This document shows positions 1-11,458 of a DNA stretch of 64,000 bases, one piece after another (the stretch's first letter is position 1; every line of letters starts with the position of its first letter). The DNA is from Leptonema illini DSM 21528. GTDB taxonomy: Bacteria > Spirochaetota > Leptospiria > Leptospirales > Leptonemataceae. The stretch is from positions 1,915,550-1,979,549 of the forward strand of contig NZ_JH597773.1 in assembly GCF_000243335.1 (NCBI RefSeq), in the 5' to 3' direction. Below the pieces are notes generated by a model that worked only from the letters and a program-made list of their open reading frames with translations, ran no database searches and had not been told where the DNA came from. The position numbers and the translations under genes were made by a program.

Positions 1-1209
<1,209 letters not shown>

Positions 1210-1260
1210 CGGAGGCACGGAGGAAGAAAAAGTGGGCCTACAGCGGCGAATTAACGGGAT
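1210..1260 (-). repeat. Split copy of a palindromic intergenic repeat (intron 5' exon)
   Basis: Directly before the intron, the minus strand reads TTAATTCGCCGCTG, a short spacer, then CTTCCTCCGTGCCTCCG. These are the two ends of the element seen intact at 1849-1974, which starts TTAATCGCGG and ends CTCCGTGCCGCCGTGGTTAA on the same strand. The intron sits where GTGGTTAA would continue. Between 1261 and 1406 I see no gene or clear signal. Confidence 0.55.
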
Positions 1261-1406
1261 CATTGATACCGATCTCGTTCCTCGTAACTCGGCCTGAAGA
1301 GATTTACCTCACGGCCGGCCCAGGAGAGAAATGCCTGCTGAGATGAATTTTAGTAGAGGCCAGGTTTACCAGTTTTCTGTCCCTCAGAAATTAGACTGAC
1401 GTAGTA

Positions 1407-1775
1407 CTATCTTGGTTTTTTTTCTTCACTCTGACGAACGATTAGCTTCCCGGTTTTTATCGCTTCGTCAAGATCAATAAGGCGAAGTGGTGGCGGTTGC
1501 GTTGGCCTTCTTCCCCTCAATTTATCCACCACCCAGGAAGCCAGTTCGCTAATAACAATACCTTCGTTGCTGACGTAGGCATTCCAATCAACAGAAGAAA
1601 TATCAACGCCGAATCGTCGGGAGTAGGCAAGAATAAATTCATCGAAATCATCACCGCTCAGACCTAAATCATAAACGACATCCATATCACCCCGTAGATC
1701 TGATTCCGGAACCTTGGTAATCTCGGAAACTAAACTTGCGAATGCAGAGGAGATCATCGTCATCATTAATACCAT
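1407..1775 (-). CDS. DUF1493-like, acyl-carrier-protein-like protein
   Basis: 122 residues. The segment DVVYDLGLSGDDFDEFILAY followed by SRRFGVDIS resembles DUF1493, a family with an acyl-carrier-protein-like fold. The LGLSGDD turn takes the place of the carrier-protein DSL motif, and no phosphopantetheine serine is obvious at the usual spot. The role of DUF1493 proteins is not established. The gene stands alone between the group II intron and the repeat near clpB, and looks less GC-rich than its neighbours, which suggests acquisition. Starts at 1775 or one of the nearby methionines (residues 4, 5, 7) are all possible. Confidence 0.6.
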   Translation of the reverse strand: MVLMMTMISSAFASLVSEITKVPESDLRGDMDVVYDLGLSGDDFDEFILAYSRRFGVDISSVDWNAYVSNEGIVISELASWVVDKLRGRRPTQPPPLRLIDLDEAIKTGKLIVRQSEEKKPR

Positions 1776-1848
1776 CCTGTATCGACTTTCGTGCCTTTTC
1801 GTGCTTTTCGTGGACCATCAAATGCGTTCACAAAAAACCTGAAGAAGA

Positions 1849-1974
1849 TTAACCACGGCGGCACGGAGGAGGAGAAGAGAACAGAGGAAATCCGGGGGCT
1901 TTCGCTAATTTCTCGATCAAAGAGCCCCCTCATGCCCCTCTGTTCTCCGCGCCCTCAGCGCCCTCCGCGATTAA
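1849..1974. repeat. Palindromic intergenic repeat, about 126 bp
   Basis: Two imperfect arms face each other. The left arm starts TTAACCACGGCGGCACGGAGG and runs through GAGAACAGAGG to GGGGGCTTT; the right arm starts AAAGAGCCCCCTC and runs through CCTCTGTTCTC to CCGCGATTAA. Folded, it gives a long hairpin with a loop of about 25 nt near 1905-1930. Directly upstream (1787-1815) is a TTTTCGTG-type short repeat that often accompanies such elements. The ACCACGGAGGCACGGAGG style of repeat occurs between genes in many bacteria. It lies between clpB and the DUF1493-like gene and could end transcription from both sides. Confidence 0.7.
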
Positions 1975-2003
1975 CCCATTCCTCTTCTCCCGTGGACAAC
2001 CGC

Positions 2004-4571
2004 CTATACCAGCTTCAACGCCTCGCCCTCGGCCTTCAAGACATAGTCTCTTTCGGTATCGAAGTTGCCGGCCAGGATAAACCGTGCAAGCAGGTTGCCC
2101 GCCTCGCGCTGGATCAGGCGCTTGAGCGGACGGGCGCCGAACTGCGGATCGTAGCCCCGCTTCGCCAGCCAGTCAAGCACGGGCTTCTCGATCTTAACTT
2201 TAAGCCCCTGCTCTGCGGCTCGATCGACAAGCTGCTTCAGCTGGATCTTCACGATATGCAGAAGCGACTCTTCTGATATCGGATTAAAGAAGATGACGTC
2301 GTCGAGACGGTTCAGGAACTCAGGCCTGAAGAAGCGATGCAGATCGTCCTGGATCAGTCGCTCGCGCTCCTCGGCCGTACGGCTGAGATCCATCAGGTGG
2401 TGCGAGCCTATATTTGAGGTCATGATGACGATCGTATTCTTGAAGTCCACGGTGCGGCCCTTCGAATCGGTCAGGCGTCCGTCGTCAAAGAGCTGCAAAA
2501 AGATATTGAATACTTCGGGATGCGCCTTCTCCACCTCGTCAAACAGGATGACCTGATACGGACGGCGACGCACGGCCTCGGTTAACTGTCCGCCCTCGTC
2601 ATAGCCTACATAGCCAGGAGGCGCACCGATCAGACGGGCGACGGCATGCTTCTCCATATACTCCGACATGTCGATGCGCAGGAGGGCATGCTCGTCGTCG
2701 AAGAGAAATCGAGCGAGCGCTTTGGCCGTTTCGGTTTTGCCGACGCCGGTGGGGCCCAGAAAGAGGAATACACCGACCGGCCGATTCGGATCAGAGAGCC
2801 CCGAACGGTTGCGTAGAATGGCCTCGCTGACCGATTCGATGGCCGGGTCCTGGCCGACGACCTGCTTGCGCAGTTCTTCTTCGATATGCAGCAGCTTTTC
2901 TTTCTCGCCCTGCATCATCTTTGATACGGGAATGCCCGTCCAGCGACTGACGATAAGGGCGATGTCTTCGTCGGTTACCTCTTCTTTAAGATACTGCTTC
3001 TGGCTTTCTTCGATGTTCTTCTCGATCTGCTTCAGCTCGTTTTCAAGGGCGGTAAGCTTTCCGTAGCGGATCTCGGCCACCTTATTCAGATCACCGACAC
3101 GCTCGAATTCCTTCTCTTTAATACGCCATTGCTCGATATCTTCGCGGATGGCCTTCGCCTTCTCAACGTCCTGACGCTCCGTATCCCAGACGCCTTTCTT
3201 TTGCTGGAATTCCTCTTCGAGATCGGCCAGCTCCTGTTCGAGGATTTCAAGGCGATGCTTCGAGGCCTGATCCTTCTCGCGCTTCAGGGCCTCGCGCTCA
3301 ATCTTCAGCGACTGCAATCGCTTCGAGATCTTATCGAGTTCTTCGGGAAGCGAATCGAGCTCGATGCGCATCTTGCTCATCGCCTCATCAATCAGGTCGA
3401 CGGCCTTGTCGGGCAAGAAGCGGTCGGTGATATAGCGATCCGAGAGTTTTGCGGCGGCAACGATCGCGCCATCAGTGAGGCGGATGCCGTGATGCAACTC
3501 ATAGCGGTCTTTCAATCCGCGCAGGATCGTAACGGTCTCTTCAAGGCTCGGTTCTTTCACATAGACGGGCTGAAAACGGCGCTCCAGCGCCTGATCCTTC
3601 TCAATGTGCTTCTGATATTCTTTCAGGGTCGTGGCGCCGATACAGCGCAGCTCGCCCCTCGCAAGAGCAGGCTTGATCATATTCGCAGCATCAAGCGAGC
3701 CTTCGGCGGCGCCGGCTCCCACAATCGTATGAATCTCATCTATAAAGAGGATGACCCTTCCCTCAGAGCGGGTGACTTCATCGAGCAGCGCTTTCAGGCG
3801 ATCCTCGAATTCGCCGCGATACTTCGCACCGGCGACCATACTGCCGAGATCAAGGGCCCAGATCTCTTTGTCTTTCAGCCCATCCGGAACCTCGCCGGCG
3901 ACAATCTTTCCCGCCATGCCTTCGACGATGGCGGTCTTACCGGTACCCGGTTCCCCTATTAATAGAGGATTGTTTTTCGTGCGTCGCGTGAGCACCTGCA
4001 TCATGCGACGGATCTCTTCGTCGCGGCCGATGACGGGATCAAGCTTGCCCTTTCGCGCAGATTCGTTCAGATTGCGCGCATACTTTTCAAGCGCCTCCAT
4101 AGTATCTTCGGGGTTCTCGGACGTTATCGGTCGATCTCCGCGAAGATCTTTGAGTACTTCTTTAACCGCCTCCGGAGTAAGACCCGTTCTCAACAGTTCT
4201 TGAGAATGTTTCTGTGTGCGGTCTTCAAGATAGGCGATGAGCACATGTTCGTTAGAAAGATACTGATCTGAGCGTTGTTCTGCGATCTTTTCGGCCTTCT
4301 GCCACAGCGATACGAACGTTGATGATGGCCTCACGTCCTCCTGCCCTTCCACGCGTGGAAGTCTTTCAAGAGCGGCTTGCAACGGAGCGATCACAGAATC
4401 ACCCGATAGACCGAGTCGATCAAGAAGCATCGGTCCGATACCGTTCTTCTGACGTAATATTTCATACAGAAGATGTTCCGGTGTAAGTTCGGCATGATGT
4501 CTATCGCGAGCGAGCTGCTGTGCCGATGTTACGGCCTGCGACGCCATTGTTGTGATCTTATCGAGTCTCAT
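2004..4571 (-). CDS. clpB: ClpB disaggregase (Hsp100 AAA+ chaperone)
   Basis: 855 residues, the usual ClpB length. Order: N-terminal Clp domain (1-145), first AAA+ module with Walker A GEPGTGKT (about 206-213) and Walker [10 protein letters not shown], a long coiled-coil middle domain rich in E, K and R (about 400-520), which separates ClpB from ClpA and ClpC, then the second AAA+ module with GPTGVGKT and [13 protein letters not shown]. With DnaK it pulls proteins out of aggregates in the cytoplasm. The ATG at 4571 is preferred over the TTG at 4577 because GGTGGAG (4587-4581) lies nine bases upstream. No CIRCE operator is seen. Confidence 0.97.
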   Translation of the reverse strand: MRLDKITTMASQAVTSAQQLARDRHHAELTPEHLLYEILRQKNGIGPMLLDRLGLSGDSVIAPLQAALERLPRVEGQEDVRPSSTFVSLWQKAEKIAEQRSDQYLSNEHVLIAYLEDRTQKHSQELLRTGLTPEAVKEVLKDLRGDRPITSENPEDTMEALEKYARNLNESARKGKLDPVIGRDEEIRRMMQVLTRRTKNNPLLIGEPGTGKTAIVEGMAGKIVAGEVPDGLKDKEIWALDLGSMVAGAKYRGEFEDRLKALLDEVTRSEGRVILFIDEIHTIVGAGAAEGSLDAANMIKPALARGELRCIGATTLKEYQKHIEKDQALERRFQPVYVKEPSLEETVTILRGLKDRYELHHGIRLTDGAIVAAAKLSDRYITDRFLPDKAVDLIDEAMSKMRIELDSLPEELDKISKRLQSLKIEREALKREKDQASKHRLEILEQELADLEEEFQQKKGVWDTERQDVEKAKAIREDIEQWRIKEKEFERVGDLNKVAEIRYGKLTALENELKQIEKNIEESQKQYLKEEVTDEDIALIVSRWTGIPVSKMMQGEKEKLLHIEEELRKQVVGQDPAIESVSEAILRNRSGLSDPNRPVGVFLFLGPTGVGKTETAKALARFLFDDEHALLRIDMSEYMEKHAVARLIGAPPGYVGYDEGGQLTEAVRRRPYQVILFDEVEKAHPEVFNIFLQLFDDGRLTDSKGRTVDFKNTIVIMTSNIGSHHLMDLSRTAEERERLIQDDLHRFFRPEFLNRLDDVIFFNPISEESLLHIVKIQLKQLVDRAAEQGLKVKIEKPVLDWLAKRGYDPQFGARPLKRLIQREAGNLLARFILAGNFDTERDYVLKAEGEALKLV

Positions 4572-4580
4572 AATCAACTA

Positions 4581-4606
4581 CTCCACCCCGGTAGGGTATA
4601 ACCGGG
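4581..4606 (-). promoter_or_regulatory. Hairpin abutting the clpB ribosome-binding site
   Basis: On the minus strand CCCGGT (4606-4601) pairs with ACCGGG (4592-4587) across an 8-nt loop. The 3' arm ends at the first base of the GGTGGAG ribosome-binding site (4587-4581). A hairpin here could limit ribosome access to a heat-shock mRNA, but the stem is only six pairs, so regulation is speculative. Confidence 0.35.
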
Positions 4607-4925
4607 TTTCTTCTTATTTTAATACTTCAGAGAATTCAATAGAACCATTCCACATCAGTACACATCCTTCTCATCGACAGAACAGAAAGCAAAAAACATG
4701 CCCGCAAATATGCTCCGAAAGTCCTTCTTCTCTGCCCGCGGCAGACGGTGTTGCTGCCAGAAAGACAGCGACCTGTCAGTGCTGTCAGAGTGATGATAAA
4801 CTTTCTAAACGAATCCGGCTTAAAAAGTCCGATTCTATTGACACGATGGACTTCTTCAGAAATTTGTGTATCGGGCGAAGTCTACCTAAATCCCCAAATA
4901 CACGGAAGAAAAAGGTTCAGGCCAG
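4607..4925. other. Divergent intergenic region between clpB and the act operon
   Basis: About 320 bp without a credible gene; short open frames here lack ribosome-binding sites and family features. It must hold promoters for clpB (leftward) and actA (rightward). A TTGACA at 4838-4843 is the best -35 candidate for the act operon, with AATTTG (4861-4866) at 17-bp spacing as a poor -10. No clear operator was found. Confidence 0.4.
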
Positions 4926-5489
4926 ATGGCACCACTAACACGTATTCTCCAGAAACACGGTTTGAAATTCCTGCTGTTGTTCCTCCTTCTTGGCGGAATC
5001 TACTATCTTTACGGCTACCCTACGAAATATCAGGGGTATGCACCCGATCAACCGATCCCATTCAGCCACAAGATCCATGCGGGCGAAGTGGGTGTCGATT
5101 GCCAGTTCTGTCATACTTCGGTTGATAAATCGGAACATGCCGGAATTCCCGATACGGCAACCTGTATGAAGTGCCACTCTCAGATCGCATCTGACAGTCC
5201 GGACATCCAGTACCTGCGTAGTTCTTTCGCGCAGGGCGTACCCATGCGATGGAATAAGGTTCACGACCTTCCCGACCACGCGCATTTCAGCCATAAGGCA
5301 CACGTCGCCCGCGGCTTCGACTGCGTTCAGTGTCACGGCTCCGTCGAGAAGATGGACAAAGTTGAAGTCGTCGCCGAGTTCAACATGGGATGGTGTGTGA
5401 ACTGCCACCGTATGTATACGGAGCAGGAGCATCCGGCCGGCAACAACACGATGGTGGGCATTACCAGCTGCGGTACCTGCCACTACTGA
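4926..5489 (+). CDS. actA: Alternative Complex III subunit ActA, pentahaem cytochrome c
   Basis: 187 residues. A single N-terminal membrane segment (about 13-31) is followed by a periplasmic domain with five CXXCH haem sites, at Cys 59, 80, 133, 157 and 182. Five haems plus one anchor is the ActA layout. In Alternative Complex III, which replaces cytochrome bc1, ActA takes part in passing electrons from menaquinol towards the ActE haem. It is the first gene of a ten-gene operon; actB begins 34 bp downstream. Confidence 0.93.
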   Translation: MAPLTRILQKHGLKFLLLFLLLGGIYYLYGYPTKYQGYAPDQPIPFSHKIHAGEVGVDCQFCHTSVDKSEHAGIPDTATCMKCHSQIASDSPDIQYLRSSFAQGVPMRWNKVHDLPDHAHFSHKAHVARGFDCVQCHGSVEKMDKVEVVAEFNMGWCVNCHRMYTEQEHPAGNNTMVGITSCGTCHY

Positions 5490-5522
5490 TACTGACGAAA
5501 GAACATAGAAAAGGACAGATTC

Positions 5523-8500
5523 ATGAGCCCGATAAAACAAGCTGTTGAATCCAGACGAAAGTACTGGCAGTCACTTGAAGAAAGAGTTCTGCCCGAAGCC
5601 GACGCCTGGAGATCTCCCGAATTCGAACAGTCCCGCAATGAAATGGCCGACGAGGCCGAGAAACAGAAATTCTCACGTAAGGATTTTATGAAGATTATGG
5701 GCGCCGGCGCGGTCATGCTTTCCGCTGCCTGCCGTCGTCCGACCGAGCAGATCGTTCCCGCCGTCGTGCAGGCGCCGGAATACGTTCCGGGCGAGAAGCT
5801 CTTCTACGCCTCTGCCACTCCTGAAGGCACCGGTATTCTCATTCACGCCCGCGAAGGCCGCCCCATCAAGATCGCCGGTAACGCCGACCATCCCATCACA
5901 CGGGGAGGCGTTATGGCCACTGAAGTCGCCTCGCTGATGGATCTTTATGATCCCGATCGTCTGCGTTATCCGGTAACGCTGCGTAACGGTCGCAAGCGTC
6001 GCGCTGCCCAGAACGACATCATCGCCGAAGCGCAGAGCGCCGTGAAGGCCGGGAACTACGTCATCCTGACCGGGCCGATCAACTCCCCTTCGACGAAGGC
6101 TCTTATTGCCGACTTCTTGAAGAGCAATCCGGGCGGACGTCATCTTGAAATGCGCCCCGATCCGACGCTGCGTCAGATCCTTGAAGGCCAGGCCGCTTCT
6201 TACGGCGACCGTATCGTTCCCTTCTATCGTTTTGATCGCGCTGAGCTCGTCGTTACGATCGAAGCCGACTTCATGGGCACGATGCCGGGCTCTTCGGCTT
6301 ATACGGCCGACTACATGAGAGGCCGTGATCTTCGCGCAAAAGGCAGCAAGTATAACTCTCTCATCGCCTTTGAATCGATGTTCACCGTAACCGGTTCAAA
6401 CGCCGAATCACGCGTTCCGATCCGTCCGGGCGATGCCGTTACCGTAGCTCTTTCGCTTGCCGCTCATATCAACAACGGTCTGAAGCAGGGCAAGTTTGCC
6501 GGCAACGCTCAGGTATCTGATCTGCTGAAGAACTATATGCCCGAAAAGGTCGCCTCGGCTCTCGGTATTGAAGCGCAGGCCATCTCTTCGGCCGCTGATG
6601 CGCTGTGGAAATATCGCGGACGCTCTCTTGTCGTCGGCGGATCGCCGCAGAGCGCCGTCGGTAAGGCAGCCGCTCTTGCCATCGCCGTCAACCTTCTCAA
6701 CTCCATTCTCGAAAACGACGGCGTGACCGTGGACCATGCTCATGCGCTCGGTCTTTCGGCTGGCTCGTCTGAGAAAGAGATCCTTGAGCTCGTCGAAGAT
6801 CTGCAGAACGGTAAGGTGAAGTCGGTTATCATGGCCGGCGCCAATCCCGTGTATCACCTGCCTTCGTCGCTGAAAGTAAAAGAAGCCCTTTCGAACGCCA
6901 ACTACGTTCTTTCGATCACCGATCACATCGACGAATCGACCCTGGCGGCGAAGGCCGCTCTGCCCGTTTCGCATTACCTCGAAAGCTGGGGCGATGTTGA
7001 AATCGTGAAAGGCGTGCGCTCCGTCGTACAGCCGGCCATCCGCCCGCTGTATAACACCAGTTCGCTTGAAGACTATCTGATTCAGATCGCCGGCGGTTCG
7101 CTTGGCGGCGCCTCTTCGTTCCACGAGTATCTGAAATCTCGCTGGGCCGACGTCGCAAAAGGATCGTTCAACGATTTCTGGATCAAGACGCTGCAGGCAG
7201 GATTCCTCGCCTCCACGTCGCTGAAAGGCCAGGCAGCCAATCGCAATTTCAATACGGCCGCTCTGCAGGCGCTTCCCGTTTCTCCCGAAACGAAAGCTGG
7301 ACTGCGCGTCGGTCTCTATTACAACGTGCAGGTCCTCGATGGTACGGGCGCCAACAACGCCTACCGTCAGGAGCTTCCCGAGCCTGTAACAAAAGGCGTC
7401 TGGATGAACTATGCCGTCATCCTGCCCGAAACGGCCCGTCAGATGAAGCTGAAGCAGGGCTCCGTGATCGAAGTGAAGACGCCGTCCGGCTCGGTAAAGG
7501 TGCCCGTGCTGCTGCAGCCCGGTATTCACCCCGAGGCCATTCTGATCGCCCTTGGCTACGGCCGCACCGCAGCCGGCAAGATCGGCGACGAGCGTGGCGC
7601 CAATGCCATCGAGCTTGCTCGAGTCGGCACCGATTCGCTGATCCTATCCGGCCTTGAGCTTGCCAAAGAAGGCGGACTGGTCGCTACCGGCGATCGTATC
7701 AAGCTGCCCAATACGCAAACCGTATATCGCAGCGGACGCAACACCGAAGATCGTGCCTTCTTTGCTCCTGCAAGCACTACGGAAAAGGACAATCACGCCG
7801 AGCATGCCCCATCTGTGGGCGGAGCCCCCTATGACGGATCCGCACAATATGGTCGCCCGCTGATTCGTGAGGCCTCGCTTGAGGACTACCGTAAAGATCC
7901 GAAAAACGAAGAGATCTACAAGCCTGAAGGCGTTCACTATCCCGACAACGCCGCTATCATGACGGGCTGGAAGTACGAAGGCATCCGCTGGCACATGGTC
8001 ATCGACCTCAATGGCTGCACCGGTTGCGGTTCCTGTGTAACCTCCTGTAACATCGAGAACAACATTCCGATGGTCGGTCCCGATCAGGTCTATATGGGCC
8101 GTGAGATGCACTGGCTTCGCATCGACCGCTACTACAGCGGATCAGAGGCGAATCCGACCGTTGCGCATCAACCGATGCTCTGCCAGCACTGTGAGAATGC
8201 TCCGTGCGAGAACGTATGCCCCGTCGGCGCCACGGCCCACGACACTGAAGGCCTGAACGTCATGGCCTACAACCGTTGCGTCGGAACTCGTTACTGCGCT
8301 AACAACTGCCCTTACAAAGTGCGCCGCTTCAACTGGTTCGAGAACTGGGATTATATGGAAGGGCTGGTCCGTCATCTGCGTGACCCGCAGCAGCTCGCAC
8401 TGAACCCCGACGTAACCGTTCGTCGCCGTGGTGTGATTGAGAAATGCTCTCTCTGCATCCACCGACTGAACCGTGCCCGTCAGGACATGAAGGTTAAAGG

Positions 8501-8705
8501 ACAGAAGAAACTTGTCGACGGCTCCGTGCAGACAGCCTGCCAGGAAGTATGCCCGTCGAATGCCATCACCTTTGGTGATATCAACGATAAGGATTCCAGA
8601 GTTCATCAGCTTGCAGCCGATCATCGCGGCTACAAGGTTCTCGATTTCCTGGCGACGAATCCGTCGATCACCTATCTGGCGAAAGTCAGAAATAAAGTAA
8701 TCTAA
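5523..8705 (+). CDS. actB: Alternative Complex III subunit ActB, molybdopterin-oxidoreductase-like iron-sulfur protein
   Basis: 1060 residues, the expected length for ActB, a fusion of a molybdopterin-oxidoreductase-like part (without cofactor in known complexes) and a ferredoxin-like part. A Tat-like segment [12 protein letters not shown] with hydrophobic residues and a Cys follows residue 50. The C-terminal part has four cysteine groups: CTGCGSC-x3-C, CQHC-x4-C-x3-C, C-x5-C-x3-C and CSLC with a late CQEVC, matching three [4Fe-4S] and one [3Fe-4S] cluster. It relays electrons in the periplasmic arm of the complex. AAGGACAG precedes the ATG. Confidence 0.95.
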   Translation: MSPIKQAVESRRKYWQSLEERVLPEADAWRSPEFEQSRNEMADEAEKQKFSRKDFMKIMGAGAVMLSAACRRPTEQIVPAVVQAPEYVPGEKLFYASATPEGTGILIHAREGRPIKIAGNADHPITRGGVMATEVASLMDLYDPDRLRYPVTLRNGRKRRAAQNDIIAEAQSAVKAGNYVILTGPINSPSTKALIADFLKSNPGGRHLEMRPDPTLRQILEGQAASYGDRIVPFYRFDRAELVVTIEADFMGTMPGSSAYTADYMRGRDLRAKGSKYNSLIAFESMFTVTGSNAESRVPIRPGDAVTVALSLAAHINNGLKQGKFAGNAQVSDLLKNYMPEKVASALGIEAQAISSAADALWKYRGRSLVVGGSPQSAVGKAAALAIAVNLLNSILENDGVTVDHAHALGLSAGSSEKEILELVEDLQNGKVKSVIMAGANPVYHLPSSLKVKEALSNANYVLSITDHIDESTLAAKAALPVSHYLESWGDVEIVKGVRSVVQPAIRPLYNTSSLEDYLIQIAGGSLGGASSFHEYLKSRWADVAKGSFNDFWIKTLQAGFLASTSLKGQAANRNFNTAALQALPVSPETKAGLRVGLYYNVQVLDGTGANNAYRQELPEPVTKGVWMNYAVILPETARQMKLKQGSVIEVKTPSGSVKVPVLLQPGIHPEAILIALGYGRTAAGKIGDERGANAIELARVGTDSLILSGLELAKEGGLVATGDRIKLPNTQTVYRSGRNTEDRAFFAPASTTEKDNHAEHAPSVGGAPYDGSAQYGRPLIREASLEDYRKDPKNEEIYKPEGVHYPDNAAIMTGWKYEGIRWHMVIDLNGCTGCGSCVTSCNIENNIPMVGPDQVYMGREMHWLRIDRYYSGSEANPTVAHQPMLCQHCENAPCENVCPVGATAHDTEGLNVMAYNRCVGTRYCANNCPYKVRRFNWFENWDYMEGLVRHLRDPQQLALNPDVTVRRRGVIEKCSLCIHRLNRARQDMKVKGQKKLVDGSVQTACQEVCPSNAITFGDINDKDSRVHQLAADHRGYKVLDFLATNPSITYLAKVRNKVI

Positions 8706-8719
8706 GGCGAGCGAAGAAC

Positions 8720-10120
8720 ATGGCAAATCTTACCGCAGAACAGAAAGAGTTCTTGAACCCCACCCTCGTGCAGGGTGGCAAGACCTACAAAGACGTTAAC
8801 AACGACGTCGTGAAGCCCGTCGAAACCTTCCCCTCCAAACTCTGGTGGGGAGGCTTCTTGATCGCCCTCAGCCTTCTCGGACTTCTTGGCGCCGAGATCG
8901 CCTACCTGATTTCGACAGGTATCGGTATCATCGGCATTAACACGCCGGTGAGCTGGGGCTCCTTCATTATTACGTTCGTCTTCTGGATCGGTATCGGTCA
9001 TGCCGGTACGCTGATCTCGGCGATCCTTTTCGTCTTCCGTCAGCAGTGGCGTATGGCGATCAACAGATCGGCCGAGGCCATGACGATCTTTGCCGTGGCC
9101 TGCGCCGGTATCTTCCCGCTCATCCACGTCGGTCGTCCCTGGCTGGTGATGATCTGGTTCCTTCCGCTGCCGAACGAGCGTGGAACGCTGTGGCCGAACT
9201 TCCGCTCCCCTCTTCTGTGGGACATGTTCGCCATCTCGACCTACCTCATCACCTCGCTGGTGTTCTGGTATATCGGTCTGATTCCCGACTTCGCTTCGAT
9301 CCGTGACCGTGTTAAAGAAAGCAACTGGTGGCAGAAAACTCGCAAGGCCGTTTACTCCGTCCTTTCATTCGGATGGGTCGGATCAACAAGAGCCTGGTCG
9401 CACTATGAAGCGACGGCGATGATCCTTGCCGGTCTTTCCATGCCTCTCGTTTTCTCGGTTCACACCATCGTTTCGTTCGACTTCGCCACCTCGGTGATTC
9501 CCGGCTGGCATACGACGATCTTCCCTCCTTACTTCGTAGCCGGCGCCGTTTTCTCGGGCTTCGGTATGGTTCTTACGCTGCTCATCGTTATGCGTGAGGT
9601 TTTCAACTTCAAAGAATACATCACGATCAAGCACCTCGAGAACATGGCGAAGGTCGTTACGCTTACGGGTTCGATGGTCGGTCTGGCCTACAGTACGGAA
9701 TTCTTCATCGCCTGGTATTCGGGATCGATGTTTGAAGGTTTCGCCTTCCTGAACCGTGCCTTCGGACCCTACTGGTGGTCTTACTGGATCATGGTCAGCT
9801 GTAACGTGATCTCTCCGCAGCTGTTCTGGTTCAAGAAGCTGCGCACCAATCCCGTATTCCTCTGGATCGTATCGATCTTCGTAAACATCGGCATGTGGTT
9901 CGAGCGCTATGTGATCGTCGTCACCTCGCTGCACCGCGACTACCTGCCCTCCAGCTGGGATCTTTACATCATGACTCCGCATGAATTCGGCATCCTGCTC
10001 GGTTCGTTCGGTCTGTTTTTCACGCTCTTCCTGCTCTATGCCCGGTTCTTCCCGGCAATCGCCATGGCAGAGGTGAAAACCATTATCAAATCACCAGGAG
10101 CAAAGGGCTTCGGTCATTAA
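8720..10120 (+). CDS. actC: Alternative Complex III subunit ActC, quinol-binding NrfD-like membrane protein
   Basis: 466 residues, almost entirely hydrophobic, with about ten transmembrane helices. NrfD/PsrC family features include [17 protein letters not shown] and repeated helix pairs in two bundles. ActC contains the quinol site next to the ActB iron-sulfur clusters in solved complexes. The N-terminal 45 residues are a cytoplasmic arm. It sits 14 bp behind actB and 28 bp ahead of actD, in the normal act order. Confidence 0.94.
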   Translation: MANLTAEQKEFLNPTLVQGGKTYKDVNNDVVKPVETFPSKLWWGGFLIALSLLGLLGAEIAYLISTGIGIIGINTPVSWGSFIITFVFWIGIGHAGTLISAILFVFRQQWRMAINRSAEAMTIFAVACAGIFPLIHVGRPWLVMIWFLPLPNERGTLWPNFRSPLLWDMFAISTYLITSLVFWYIGLIPDFASIRDRVKESNWWQKTRKAVYSVLSFGWVGSTRAWSHYEATAMILAGLSMPLVFSVHTIVSFDFATSVIPGWHTTIFPPYFVAGAVFSGFGMVLTLLIVMREVFNFKEYITIKHLENMAKVVTLTGSMVGLAYSTEFFIAWYSGSMFEGFAFLNRAFGPYWWSYWIMVSCNVISPQLFWFKKLRTNPVFLWIVSIFVNIGMWFERYVIVVTSLHRDYLPSSWDLYIMTPHEFGILLGSFGLFFTLFLLYARFFPAIAMAEVKTIIKSPGAKGFGH

Positions 10121-10148
10121 GCCGTAGCCTGGAGAAGAGAGGAATCCA

Positions 10149-10844
10149 ATGGAATTCATCAATAAGAAACTCGAACCCGCTCTTGAGAAGCTTGAAGGAG
10201 CGCTGGATCGCTTCTTCGGAAAGCAGATTGAGATGGTCGAAGGTCTGATCGAAAAGACCTTCGAATACACCTACCGCGAAACGACAAACGGCGTATTCGG
10301 TCTGTTCAGCACTCCCGAGCAGATCTCGCATGCGGCAAAAGAGACGGTGAAGAAAGGTTTTACCAACTTCGACTGCCTCACTCCGTTTCCCGTGCACGGC
10401 TTGGAATACGACATGGGCCTGAAGCGCTCGAAAATCCCGTATGTTACGTTTGTGATGGGACTTGTCGGTCTGGCAACGGCCATATTCTTACAGCTGAACG
10501 TGCATGAGATGGTCATTCCGGTAACGATCACACATGCCATCGATGCGATGCCGAACCTGAACTCGTATCCGATTAACTACGGCGGCAAGCCGACCTACTC
10601 CTGGCCGGCCATGCTGCCCATCGCCTTCGAGCTTACGGTTCTTTTCGCCGGAGCCATCGGCACGGTCGGCGCTCTGATGGCGCTGGCACGACTGCCGATG
10701 CCGGGTCGTAAGATCCTGCATCCTTCGATTACGGACGACAAATTCTGTCTCTGGATTCCCTCGGATTCCGCGAACTTCAGCGAAGAAGGCGTGAAAAGCT
10801 TTCTGAGCGAGCTCGGAGCAGAAGAAATCACGGTGGTGAAGTGA
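10149..10844 (+). CDS. actD: Alternative Complex III subunit ActD (DUF3341)
   Basis: 231 residues. The core contains the DUF3341 pattern: a soluble N-terminal part with the FDCLTPFPVHGLEYDMGLKRS segment shortened here to FPVHGLEYDMGL, two transmembrane helices (about 98-117 and 160-180) and a C-terminal soluble tail. The first 70 residues form a charged extension with amphipathic character. ActD pairs with the ActC side of the complex and has no cofactor. AGAGAGGAA lies just upstream of the ATG. Its stop codon overlaps the GTG that could start actE. Confidence 0.9.
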   Translation: MEFINKKLEPALEKLEGALDRFFGKQIEMVEGLIEKTFEYTYRETTNGVFGLFSTPEQISHAAKETVKKGFTNFDCLTPFPVHGLEYDMGLKRSKIPYVTFVMGLVGLATAIFLQLNVHEMVIPVTITHAIDAMPNLNSYPINYGGKPTYSWPAMLPIAFELTVLFAGAIGTVGALMALARLPMPGRKILHPSITDDKFCLWIPSDSANFSEEGVKSFLSELGAEEITVVK

Positions 10845-11446
10845 ATATGAAACGTTATACAGTACTGGCCTTTTCGGCCGCCCTGCTGGCCTCGTGCAAC
10901 TACTCGGGCAATAAGTCAGGCGCTCATTATTTCCTCGACATGCATGATAACATGGCTGTCGAGGCGCAGGAAGAGGACCTTTCGACTCTGAATCGTAGCT
11001 TCGACGGCACCTATGCAAAAGGCGCTGATAACATCGAAGTCTGGTCAGGGCCTGGCGCCGGTCTTCGTGTTCCACCTCAGGGCACGGTTCCGCGCAACTA
11101 TCAGCCCTACCTTTATGATAGCGGCGACTTCGAAACGCCGGCCCGTGAGCTGAAGAATCCTCTGATGGCGACGGCTGAAGTTCTGAAGAACGGACAGAAG
11201 CAGTATAACATCTACTGCGGCGTCTGTCATGGACAGCTCGGTCATGGCGACGGCCCCGTTACGCCTCGTTTTGCCGACATCCCTGCTCTTGCAGGAGGCA
11301 AGTCGCAGGTGCTCGACTGGGAAGACGGCAAGTTCTTCCATATCATAACCGTCGGCCGCGCACGGATGAAGCCGTATGCCGCTCAGATCTCTCCCGAGAA
11401 CCGCTGGGCGATCATTCACTACATCCGCCTGCTTCAGAAACAATAA
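10841..11446 (+). CDS. actE: Alternative Complex III subunit ActE, monohaem cytochrome c lipoprotein
   Basis: 201 residues from a GTG that overlaps the actD stop; the ATG at 10847 is an equally good start. A signal peptide ends in the lipobox LLASC, so the mature protein is lipid-anchored. One haem site, CGVCH (Cys 126 from the GTG), is followed by a late Met-containing segment RMKPYAAQI, a candidate axial Met. ActE is the electron exit of Alternative Complex III and would hand electrons to the cytochromes encoded downstream. Confidence 0.92.
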   Translation: MNMKRYTVLAFSAALLASCNYSGNKSGAHYFLDMHDNMAVEAQEEDLSTLNRSFDGTYAKGADNIEVWSGPGAGLRVPPQGTVPRNYQPYLYDSGDFETPARELKNPLMATAEVLKNGQKQYNIYCGVCHGQLGHGDGPVTPRFADIPALAGGKSQVLDWEDGKFFHIITVGRARMKPYAAQISPENRWAIIHYIRLLQKQ

Positions 11447-11458
11447 GGAGTTATTGCA

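Noticed and set aside
3129-3962. Long plus-strand open frame inside clpB
   Set aside because: Antisense shadow of a well-conserved gene; no ribosome-binding site or family features.
4578-4925. CIRCE operator for clpB
   Set aside because: No TTAGCACTC-N9-GAGTGCTAA-like repeat is present.
6408-7529. Long minus-strand open frame inside actB
   Set aside because: Antisense shadow caused by codon bias; Arg/His-rich sequence with no domain.
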